Assembly (NCBI GenBank): GCA_002361955.1
Contig: DESK01000007.1
Coordinates: 1 to 61,577 of the forward strand
Direction of reading: 5' to 3'
Source: Lachnospiraceae bacterium UBA3316
GTDB lineage: Bacteria > Bacillota > Clostridia > Lachnospirales > Lachnospiraceae
DNA length: 61,577 nucleotides
Both the position numbers and the translations under genes were made by a program. Positions 17,787-26,700 of this stretch are shown here, piece by piece. The notes under the pieces are model-generated. The model was not told the DNA's origin. It saw nothing but the letters and a program-made list of their open reading frames with translations, and did no database searches. Each line of letters begins with the position of its first letter. The first letter of the stretch is position 1.

Positions 17787-19498
17787 TAACAGATCAGAGG
17801 AACGATTTTGCCCTGGCGGACATCCACAAGTCCCCGGTCTGTCAGCTTCAGCGCGGGACTGACAGGCAGTCCCAAGGTGCAAAGGGACATGATGGGATTC
17901 GCGTGGCAATACCCAAGCTCTTCGAGGCTTTGCCGGACTGCTTTTAAATCCCCTGCAGTCTCTTTGACGTTTTTCTCGGAGAGAATGCCGCAGACGGGAA
18001 GAGCCAGTTCCAAAAGAATCTGCCCGTCTTTTACGGTGAGGAATCCTCCCTGTAACTCTTCAATTCGTTTTACGGCAAGAAACATATCTTCGGGGTTGTC
18101 CCCCGCCACGAAAAGATTGTGGTGGTCGTGGAAATAGGTGGTAGCAGCCGTTCCAGATTTTAAGCAGGAACCGGTGATAAATCCATAGCCGATGTTCCCG
18201 TTTTTCCCATGGCGTTCAAAAACCATGGCCAGGAGGCAGCCGCTGTCCTGCCAGTCGAGCAGATGGTTTTTGACTGGCATCGAGACAAGTTTTTCCGTGG
18301 TCTGTGTCCTGTCCGGATGGACTTCCATCACCCTGACGGTGACATGGCTTTTGTCACTGTGAACGGGAATCTGGAAGTCCTGTAAAGAGATGGCAGGAAG
18401 CCGGACACTGTCATAAAAATCCTTTGGGAACGCATAAGTGGAAGGGGTCTTTTTCCTTGCTTCCCTGGAAAAGATCTGGACTCCGTCTTTGTATACGCAG
18501 GCTGGCTGAAAAACAGCCGGATCGTCAAGGAGCAGGAAATCTGCTATTTTCCCGGGAGCAATGCTGCCACGGTCATAGAGGTGCATTCTCTGGCTTGGCG
18601 TATAGGTTGCGCAGTAGATGGCCTGTTCCAGCGGAAAACCGGCGCGGACAGCTTTTTCCACGACATAGTTCAGCTGCCCTTTCTCGTACAGTACATCTGT
18701 CATCGTATCGTCTGTCACAAAGGAACAGTATTCATACAGCTGATTTTCACAGATGTATTGAAGGATTTCCGGTTTTAACATTTTGTCCTGGATCTCAAAA
18801 AACATGCCGTTTTCTATGCGCTGTTTTACTTCTTCTAATGTGTGTTCTGTGTGGTCCCCGTTGATGCCGAGATACAGAAATTTCGCAAGATCCAGATCGG
18901 TGAGGGAAGGGCAGTGCCCTTCAATGACAAAGCCCGGATGTTCCTCCCGGAGATATTCCAGAAATTTGGCGATCTCCAGGTGGTTTTCCCTGATGATTTC
19001 CCGGTAATTCATAACTTCGCCGACACACAGAACATCTTTTTCTTCCATCAGATGTTTCATCGCATGGCAGTCGATGACGCCTCCGGTTGTCTCAAGCTCT
19101 TCGTTTGTGGAAGGCACGCTGCTTGGGATACCGTAAAAAATATCAACAGGCGCGTCTTTGGCGGCCGATATCATTTCCAGAATTCCCCGGATACCTTTCA
19201 CATTTGCCATCTCATGAGGCTCGGACACGATCGTCGTCACACCGTATGCGGCAATACACTCGCTGAAGGGGCCGGGCGTCATCATAGAACTCTCGATATG
19301 CATATGGATATCTACAAGTCCCGGAATCATGTACCTGCCCTTGGCGTCCAGAACCTCATCCGCCTGAAATGGCGTACACTGTTTGCGGTCAATATAATAA
19401 AACTTTCCGTTTAAAACAGACACATCTGCTGGAATGAATTTCTTCAAATACGTATTGAATACGTTTGCGTTTTTTATGAGTAAAGAAACACGTTCCAT
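17786..19498 (-). CDS. ade: Adenine deaminase
   Basis: A member of the amidohydrolase superfamily, about 570 aa, the usual AdeC length. It has the metal-binding motif GLVDIHMHIESSMMTP (HxH, near residue 62), EPHEMANVKG, the GEVMNYREII segment, IEGHCPSL, GDHTEHTLEE, FVTDDTMTDVL and the C-terminal HDHHNLFVAG. It converts adenine to hypoxanthine and ammonia in the cytoplasm. The ATG at 19496-19498 (MERVSLL) follows GGGGGGGAG and is preferred; an ATG 15 nt earlier directly abuts the permease stop and lacks a ribosome binding site. It forms an operon with the purine permease. Confidence 0.93.
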   Translation of the reverse strand: MERVSLLIKNANVFNTYLKKFIPADVSVLNGKFYYIDRKQCTPFQADEVLDAKGRYMIPGLVDIHMHIESSMMTPGPFSECIAAYGVTTIVSEPHEMANVKGIRGILEMISAAKDAPVDIFYGIPSSVPSTNEELETTGGVIDCHAMKHLMEEKDVLCVGEVMNYREIIRENHLEIAKFLEYLREEHPGFVIEGHCPSLTDLDLAKFLYLGINGDHTEHTLEEVKQRIENGMFFEIQDKMLKPEILQYICENQLYEYCSFVTDDTMTDVLYEKGQLNYVVEKAVRAGFPLEQAIYCATYTPSQRMHLYDRGSIAPGKIADFLLLDDPAVFQPACVYKDGVQIFSREARKKTPSTYAFPKDFYDSVRLPAISLQDFQIPVHSDKSHVTVRVMEVHPDRTQTTEKLVSMPVKNHLLDWQDSGCLLAMVFERHGKNGNIGYGFITGSCLKSGTAATTYFHDHHNLFVAGDNPEDMFLAVKRIEELQGGFLTVKDGQILLELALPVCGILSEKNVKETAGDLKAVRQSLEELGYCHANPIMSLCTLGLPVSPALKLTDRGLVDVRQGKIVPLIC

Positions 19499-19513
19499 AG
19501 GCTCCCCCCCCAT

Positions 19514-20818
19514 TTAAACAATCGTATAGAAATAGAGCAGGCAGACGGCTACGAGCACATACATGACAGGCTCGATTTTTTTGATTTTTCCTGCCGCAAT
19601 CTTCATGATAACGTAAGCAGGAATGGCCACGCAGATTCCGTTTGCGATGTTGTTTGCAAAGATTGTGAAGGTGACACAGATAAATGCGGGAACACATTCC
19701 GTAAGATCCGTGTAATCAATATTTCTCATGCCGCTCAGCATATTGATCCCAATGAAAATCAACACAGGGCTTGTGGCAGCAGAGGGGATGATCAGGGCCA
19801 GCGGGGCAAAGAACAGGGCCAGGGCGAAGCAAAGACTTGTGAAAATCACAGTCAGCCCTGTTTTACCGCCTGCCTCCACGCCGGCGGAAGACTCCAGGTA
19901 GGTTGTCATGCTGGGCATTCCAAATAATGCGCCGAAGCTTGTGGCGATGGCGTCAACTTTGAAGCACTTGTCAATACCCGGAAGATTTCCGTCTTTGTCA
20001 AGGTATCCCGCCTTGGCGCCTACGCCCAGGACCGTTCCGAAGGTTGAAAAGAAATCAGGAACAAACAGGGCGATCAAAAACGGGATGTAGGCGAAGTTCA
20101 AAGCACCTATGAAATCAATATTTAAAAACTGTTCTCCGATATTTGCCGGAAGGGAAACAGGGCTTGCGGGCAATTTGGTCACGCCAAAGGGAATACCGAT
20201 AATCGTTGTAAGGAAAATCGCGAGAATCATTCCTCCTGGGATATTGCGCACGCGGATAATCAAAAGCAGAATAAAACCAATAACTGCAACGAGGACGGTG
20301 GGAGAGGCCAGGTCTCCAAAGGCAAGATTGTTTTTAGCTTCATTGGCAATGATCAGCCCACAGTTTTTTGCGCCTAAAAGAGCGATGAAGAGACCGATTC
20401 CGGCGCTGACCGCGTGTTTAAGGCTTACCGGAATGACGCGGACGACGGCTTCCCGGAGTCCTAAGAATGAAATAATGATAAAGAGGATTCCGCTCCAGAA
20501 GATAACGCCTGCCGTAATCGAGGGGCTGATTCCTTCGTTGGTTATCATCGACGCTACGATACCGACGCTTCCGAGACCCGGCGCAAGAGCGAAGGGACGG
20601 TTGGTGTAAAGGGCCATCGCACAGCTTGTCAGGATAATGAGAAGGACCATGGTCGTAAGCACGACGTGCTTGTCCAGTCCCGCTCCACCTAAAATGTTCG
20701 GAACGGTGGCAAGGACATATGCCATCGTCACAAACGTGGTTACGCCTGCCAGCAGTTCCGTTTTGACATTTGTGTGGAATTTTGACAGTTTGAATTGTTT
20801 TTCCAGCCAATTGTTCAT
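19514..20818 (-). CDS. NCS2-family purine permease (adenine/guanine/hypoxanthine)
   Basis: A 434-aa membrane protein of the AzgA-like branch of the nucleobase-cation symporters, with 12-14 hydrophobic helices. It has the N-terminal KTELLAGVTTFVTMAYVLA, GLGSVGIVAS, ISLKHAVSAGIGLFIA-like and SATTYLESSAGVEAGGKTG-like motifs (here MTTYLESSAGVEAGGKTG). It imports a purine base that the downstream deaminase then converts. AGGAG precedes the start. It is divergent from a LysR regulator gene across a 121-bp AT-rich region. Confidence 0.92.
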   Translation of the reverse strand: MNNWLEKQFKLSKFHTNVKTELLAGVTTFVTMAYVLATVPNILGGAGLDKHVVLTTMVLLIILTSCAMALYTNRPFALAPGLGSVGIVASMITNEGISPSITAGVIFWSGILFIIISFLGLREAVVRVIPVSLKHAVSAGIGLFIALLGAKNCGLIIANEAKNNLAFGDLASPTVLVAVIGFILLLIIRVRNIPGGMILAIFLTTIIGIPFGVTKLPASPVSLPANIGEQFLNIDFIGALNFAYIPFLIALFVPDFFSTFGTVLGVGAKAGYLDKDGNLPGIDKCFKVDAIATSFGALFGMPSMTTYLESSAGVEAGGKTGLTVIFTSLCFALALFFAPLALIIPSAATSPVLIFIGINMLSGMRNIDYTDLTECVPAFICVTFTIFANNIANGICVAIPAYVIMKIAAGKIKKIEPVMYVLVAVCLLYFYTIV

Positions 20819-20939
20819 TTGTAAATCTCCTTTTCCTTTTGTATTCTATATAAATTTATTGTAAAATATGTAAAAGAGATTGTCCAATTCATATTATCCA
20901 TAAAAACCATTCCCAAATAGAATACAAGGAGGAGGAAAA

Positions 20940-21848
20940 TTGAAATTTCAGGAATTAAAGTATGTTTTATGCATTGCAGAACATCAAAATCTGACGAAGG
21001 CGGCCCAGGAGCTCTATATTTCCCAGCCGACACTCAGCAAGCATCTGCAGAAGCTGGAGCGGGAGGTTGGAGGAAAGCTGTTCAGCAGGAGCGGGAACAG
21101 CTACGTCCCCACGTACCTCGGAAGAAGGTATATGGAATATGTGAAGAAAGTGCTGACGGTAAACCAGGATTGGGAAAGGGAACTGCAGGATCTGACGTCC
21201 TACAGTGAAGGAGAGCTCAACATCGCCTTTCCGCTGATGAGAAGTTCCTGCATGGTGCCGCAGATCATGTCCGTCTTCCATAAAAAATATCCTGGAATCA
21301 AGGTGAACCTGTTGGAGGAGACGTACGCGATACAGGAAAAACTGTTGTTGGACGACCAGCTGGATTTTGGTATTTTTAACGAGGCAAAGCCACATCCCAA
21401 ATTAGAATATGAAGTGCTGCTGAAAGAGGAAGTGCTGCTGGTCATGCCGGCAGACCACCCGCTGGCCTCCTGCGGCGTGAAAAGGGAGGGAAAGAACTAC
21501 CCATGGTTTAATCTGAAACTGCTGGAAAAGGAGCCTTTTATCCTGCATTTTCCGGAACAGACCACAGGACAGATCGCGCTGGAATTGTTTGAACAGTATC
21601 AGATGCAGCCCCATGTCCCGATCCGAACCAGGAATACAGAGACCTGTGTGAAATTGTGCCAAAGAGGTCTTGGCGTATGTTTTATACCGGAAAATTACAT
21701 AAAAAATATCGTATTTGAGCGGAAGCCGGCCTGTTTTTCCGTGGGGGATGAAGGGGTATTCAGTACCTTGACGATCGCCTACCGAAAGGGGGCATACCTT
21801 CCGGTGTATGCAAGGGATTTTATAAAAATCGCCAGGGAAAATGTGTGA
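20940..21848 (+). CDS. LysR-family transcriptional regulator
   Basis: A 302-aa protein with an N-terminal winged helix-turn-helix (residues about 1-60; NLTKAAQELYISQPTLSKHLQKLE) and a periplasmic-binding-protein-like effector domain (about 90-295). It starts at TTG (20940-20942) after GGAGGAGG at 6 nt. It is transcribed away from the purine permease/adenine deaminase operon, so it probably controls that operon and its own gene from the shared 20819-20939 region. The effector is not known. Confidence 0.88.
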   Translation: MKFQELKYVLCIAEHQNLTKAAQELYISQPTLSKHLQKLEREVGGKLFSRSGNSYVPTYLGRRYMEYVKKVLTVNQDWERELQDLTSYSEGELNIAFPLMRSSCMVPQIMSVFHKKYPGIKVNLLEETYAIQEKLLLDDQLDFGIFNEAKPHPKLEYEVLLKEEVLLVMPADHPLASCGVKREGKNYPWFNLKLLEKEPFILHFPEQTTGQIALELFEQYQMQPHVPIRTRNTETCVKLCQRGLGVCFIPENYIKNIVFERKPACFSVGDEGVFSTLTIAYRKGAYLPVYARDFIKIARENV

Positions 21849-21974
21849 TTGGATTTGCGCAGGATGTCCTAATATAAGTAAGAAGCAGTCGAAAGTTTAT
21901 TCCTGCGGGCAATGAGCTAAGAGCCGATGCTGGCAGCGGGGTTATTGCTATACTAAGAAAGTGGTGAGAAACTT

Positions 21975-22442
21975 ATGGGATTTATGGAATCATACAAACA
22001 TCTCGATAATTTATGTAAGGATATGAACGGCATCGGAGTCACCGGCTACATCAAAGATATGGAGCAGGAGAAAAACGGAGATTTTTATGTTGCGATATGG
22101 AAAGAAGATTATAGGAAGCTTAAGCATTATCGGTATATACGAAACCAGATTGCTCATGAAAATGATGTGAACGAGAACAATCTGTGCTCAGCTGGAGATA
22201 CTGCCTGGCTTGATTCATTTTATCAGCGCATTTTAGCGCAAACCGATCCACTTGCACTGTATTATAAAAAAACAGGAAGGTATTCCTCTTCAAAATCCAC
22301 GAAACCGGAATACCCTCCGACAACTCCATATGGTATCTATAGAGAAACTCCTGAACAGATGAAAACAGACTCTAAAACGCGTCTGATATTGCTGTTAATT
22401 GCGGTTGTTATTATTATATGTATTTTTTCGATGCTCCAGTAG
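21975..22442 (+). CDS. Uncharacterised protein with a C-terminal membrane anchor (DUF6548-like)
   Basis: A 155-aa protein. The N-terminal part (about residues 1-95) contains LKHYRYIRNQIAHENDVNE, an RNxxxH-like pattern that recalls HEPN-type helical proteins, followed by a charged linker. Residues about 136-153 form a single hydrophobic helix (LILLLIAVVIIICIFSML). It is probably a tail-anchored cytoplasmic protein. Small proteins of this layout are common in Lachnospiraceae, and their function is unknown. GGTGAG precedes the start, and a TATACT -10-like element lies upstream around 21949. Confidence 0.55.
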   Translation: MGFMESYKHLDNLCKDMNGIGVTGYIKDMEQEKNGDFYVAIWKEDYRKLKHYRYIRNQIAHENDVNENNLCSAGDTAWLDSFYQRILAQTDPLALYYKKTGRYSSSKSTKPEYPPTTPYGIYRETPEQMKTDSKTRLILLLIAVVIIICIFSMLQ

Positions 22443-22488
22443 GAAGTTCTATACGATAAGTAAAAAAGCACACCAAAACACCAAAACA

Positions 22489-22531
22489 AGTAAAAAAACA
22501 TCTTGTTTACAAAATAAATGCTTGGTAAAAT
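22489..22531 (+). promoter_or_regulatory. Degenerate member of the glycosidase box-promoter set
   Basis: AGTAAAAAAACATCT (22489-22503) lies 23 nt before a TAAAAT -10 element (22526-22531), the same geometry as at the four giant glycosidase promoters. A further partial copy GTAAAAAAG is at 22460-22468, at 30 bp instead of 22-23 bp. It precedes the degraded secreted protein gene. Confidence 0.6.
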
Positions 22532-22558
22532 AGAACAAAAAAACAGAAGGAGAAACCT

Positions 22559-23520
22559 ATGCGAAAAAACAATGGAAAAGAGTGCTCGCCCTGACCCAGG
22601 CAGCTGTATTGTGCGCGGGTATGCGCGGAGTGCCTATGATGGCGGCCCGCGGAATTAAAAATGTAAAGATTGAATACAGCACGGACGGGCAGGCCTGGAT
22701 CGGGCTGGCAGCACCGGAAAACATCGTCTACGGTGAAACGGCGGATACGGACTACCCGTTCCAGCTTGCGAAGGCATCCGGAGAAAACGGCATTCCGGCT
22801 ACTAATCTAAATACCGCCGATCATCAGCCTGTAGAATTCCATGGAATCACAGCGCGCTATGTAAGGCTTACGCCAAAGGACAGCTGGGGCTCTGAAAATT
22901 ATTGGGGCTTGAGCGAAGTCGTATTTACGAAGCAGGGCGGAGAAGAGGCCGTATCCGCAGAAGATGTGGAGGTAAAAACCACAAAAGGCCAGCTTCCTGA
23001 GCTTCCCGCCTTTGCGGATGTGACCTGCGCGTCCGGATCACAGGGCAAAAAGGCCGTTGTGTGGGATAGCTACGATACCTCCCTGTGCGACCAGGAAGGC
23101 CAGTTCACTGTGACAGGAAAGATCTTTGGCACTGAGGTGGAGATCCGCTGCACAGTAACCGTGAAGCGCCCGGATATCGTTAACAAAAAAGCGCTGCTGA
23201 ATCACAAGAAGGTGACAAGCGTCGTCATCGGGAAATATGTGACGGCCATCGGAAGCAGCGCCTTTTCTGGCTGCGCAAAGCTTACCAAAGTGACCATCGG
23301 CGCAAGCGTCAAGAAGATCGGAAAGAAAGCATTCTACGGATGCAAGAAATTAAAGAGCATCACAATCAGGACGAAGAGCCTGACAAAGAAAAGCGTAGGA
23401 AGCAAAGCCTTTGGAAGCATCTCCACAAAGGCCGTGATCAGGGTGCCGAAGGGAAAAGCGAAAGCCTATACGGTATGCCTGAGAGCAAAAGGCGTTGGCA
23501 GAAACGTTAAAATAAAATAA
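22559..23520 (+). pseudogene. Degraded secreted protein: signal peptide, half F5/8 domain, Ig-like and leucine-rich-repeat tail
   Basis: After AAGGAGAAACCT the ATG at 22559 reads only 11 codons before a stop. In the next frame the codons KKQWKRVLALTQAAVLCAG form a normal signal peptide, so one A appears to be missing from the A6 run at 22563-22568. The following body starts in the middle of an F5/8 (discoidin) domain (GIKNVKIEYSTDGQAW ... ARYVRLTPKDSWGSENYWGLSEV). It continues through a bacterial Ig-like domain and a BspA-type LRR_5 tail shortened against the tail of the GH43 protein. The catalytic or binding front is missing. It looks like a large exported protein reduced by two or more deletions plus a frameshift. 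An open frame of 312 aa can be read from 22582. Confidence 0.75.
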
Positions 23521-23531
23521 TCGTGAAACAG

Positions 23532-23562
23532 GCAGGGGCGCTGCGGTAAGCAGTACCCCTGC
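23532..23562 (+). terminator. Terminator-like hairpin after the degraded secreted gene
   Basis: GCAGGGG (23532-23538) pairs with CCCCTGC (23556-23562), with GCTGC/GCAG pairing inside. It is followed by TTGTTAT, a weak T-run. Confidence 0.7.
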
Positions 23563-23594
23563 TTGTTATATGGAGAGCCGAAATCCAGAAAAGA

Positions 23595-23659
23595 GGTAAA
23601 AAAAATCCATATAAAAGGTAAAAAAAATCCATGTACAGAAAATGCTAAAATGATAAAAT
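23595..23659 (+). promoter_or_regulatory. Tandem GGTAAAAAAAATCCA boxes and promoter of the GH95 gene
   Basis: Two copies (23595-23609 and 23617-23631) with a 22-bp period lie upstream of a TAAAAT -10 element (23654-23659), 23 nt after the second box core. No good -35 is present; the second box sits where a -35 would be met by an activator. Confidence 0.8.
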
Positions 23660-23726
23660 AATTGTAGCATAGTATGCAAAAATGCCGCTATGGCAAAAAC
23701 CAAACCTAAGAACAGGAGGGAAAAAC

Positions 23727-26700
23727 TTGAAGAAAAAACTATTATCAGCAATCCTTTCAGTCTCCATGGTATTTTCTACAGGAGGCATGTCGGTTCTGGC
23801 GTCCAGCGCAGGCTTACCCTATGCGAAGGAAACAGACGTACAGGAGGCTGCGCATCTGAAGCTCTGGTACGATGAACCGGCCAGCCGGGGGAAAACGATC
23901 CTCGGGGGAGGCGGCTTCGGAACGACCAGTGAGGACAACCAGTGGCAGCAGTTTACGCTTCCTCTGGGAAACAGCTTTATGGGGGCAAACGTGTACGGCG
24001 AGATCGGAACCGAGCATCTGACCTTCAACCAGAAGTCTCTGTGGAACGGCGGGCCCAGTGAGTCCAGAAAGAATTACAAGGGCGGCAACAAGTCCGTGGC
24101 GTCCAACGGCGAAGAGATGTCCGACATCTATGAGGAAGTGGTCAACCTGTTTTTGGCTGGGAAGGACTCTGAGGCATTCGCGCTCTGCGGACAGCTGACA
24201 GGAGAAAACAGCGGATATGGCGCCTATCAGTCCTGGGGTGACATTTATCTGAAATTCGCAGGCTTCAGCGACGACTCACAGGTGGAAAACTATGAGAGAA
24301 ACCTGGACATGACAGAGGGCGTGGCAAACGTAGACTTCACTGCAGACGGGACGGACTATCACAGAGAATACTTCATCAGCTATCCGAACAACGTACTGGC
24401 GATCAAGCTGACTGCCAAAGGCGGGAAGAAACTGAACGTGAACGTGAGCTTCCCGGTGGATAACGCAGAAAATGTGACGTCCAAAAACCTTGGAAAAGAT
24501 GTGACTTATACGGCGGATGCAGCCGCCGGTACCATTGTGACCGCAGGCAGACTGCAGGATAACCAGATGAAGATGAACTCCATGCTTCAGGTGGTGACGT
24601 CCGGAGAGATCAGCGCGAATGCAGACGGGCAGTCTCTGGATATTTCCGGGGCGGATGAGGCTGTGATCTTTGTTTCCGCCGATACGGATTATGACGACGT
24701 CTATCCCTCCTACCGGACAGGGGAGACGGATGAACAGCTGGCTGACAGTGTGGCAGCTGCCGTAGCAGCCGCGAAAGAAAAAGGATATGACGGTGTAAAG
24801 GCAGACCATCTGGAGGATTACCAGGGGCTGTTTGCCAGACTAAACCTGGATCTGGGACAGGCCATCTCCGAAAAGACGACGGATGATCTGCTGTCTTCCT
24901 ACAAGGCAGATACCGCCAGTGAGCCGGAGAGACGTCTGCTGGAAGTGCTGCTGTACCAGTACGGAAGATATCTGACGATCACATCCTCCAGGGAGGGCGA
25001 CCTTCCCTCCAATCTCCAAGGAGTCTGGCAGAACCGGGTAGGCGACGCGAACCGTGTTCCCTGGGGAAGTGATTACCATATGAATGTAAACCTCCAGATG
25101 AACTACTGGCCGGCCTACGCCTCCAACCTTTCCGAGTGCGCGACGCCGCTGATCGACTATGTGGATGCATTGCGGGAGCCGGGGCGCGTGACGGCGGAGG
25201 ATTATTACGGAATCACCAGTGAGGACGGAGAAGAAAACGGCTTTACGGCCCATACACAGAATACGCCCTTCGGTTGGACCTGTCCGGGATGGGATTTCTC
25301 CTGGGGATGGTCACCGGCAGCCGTGCCGTGGATTCTGCAGAACTGCTGGGAGTACTATGAATACACCGGTGACATAGACTATATGAAAGAAAAGATCTAC
25401 CCAATGCTGAGGGAGGAAGCGATCCTCTATGACCAGCTGCTGGTGGACAGCGGCGTGGAGATCACGCTGGAGGACGGCACAAAGTCTACCAGGCTTGTGT
25501 CAGCGCCTGCCTACTCACCGGAGCATGGGCCGAGAACCCTTGGCAATGCCTACGAGCAGGAACTGATCTGGCAGCTCTATGAGGACACCATCACAGCCGC
25601 CGAACTTTTGGGAGTGGATCAGGATCTTATGGAAAACTGGAAAGAAACCCAGGGCAGGCTGGCTCCCATCGAAGTGGGTGACAGCGGCCAGATCAAGGAG
25701 TGGTATCATGAGACAACCCTCGGCAGCATTCCCGGCGCGGAGCGTTCCCACCGCCATATGTCCCATCTTCTGGGGCTGTATCCGGGCGACCTGATTTCCG
25801 TGGATAATGATGAGTATATGGATGCCGCCGTGATTTCCCTGACGGACAGAGGCATGAACAGCGTGGGCTGGGGCGTCGTTCAGCGTATGCTTTCCTGGGC
25901 AAGACTGGGCAACGGAAACAAACCCTACCAGCTGATCAAGGAGATGTTCCGGAGCAATATTTACCCGAACCTCTGGGGCTGCGGCGCGCCGTTCCAGATC
26001 GACGAAAATTTTGGCTATACGGCAGGAATCAACGAGATGCTGATGCAGAGCAACATGGGATATATCAATATCCTTCCGGCACTGCCTGCGGAGTGGCCAT
26101 ACGGTTCCGTGGACGGTATGCTGGCAAGAGGAAACTTTGAGCTGGATATCGACTGGGCGGATGAGGCTGCTTCCTCTGTGGAGATTCTCTCTAAGAACGG
26201 TGGAGACTGTGCCGTGCAGTATGCAGGCATCAGCAACGCAGTGGTGACGGATTCCGATGGCAAGGCTGTGGAGACAAAGGCGCTGTCCAGAGACAGGATT
26301 TCCTTTGAAACCGCAAAGGGTGAAACGTATACGATCACAGGATTTTCCTCACTGGCACCGGCACCGGAAAACGGAGCGGCTGAGTGGTACGGCGGAGACA
26401 GCGTGACCCTTTCCTGGGATGCTGTGGAGGGCGCCGAGTCCTACTGTGTATACCGCCAGGACAACGGAAAGTACGTGAAGGCAGCAGAGGGAATCGCTGA
26501 CACTTCCTACACCGACCTGGTGGAGGACATGGATGCCTCTGCTGTGAGATATAAGATCTCGGCAATCGTGGACGGAACAGAAGGAAAGCAGTCAGAACCT
26601 ATCGTACCGGCAAACCTTGCCGTCAGAGGCCTGGTGGATGACCGGGACAGCAGCATCACCTACAAAGGCGGCTGGGGAGACTGGTCTGAGGATAAGCATT

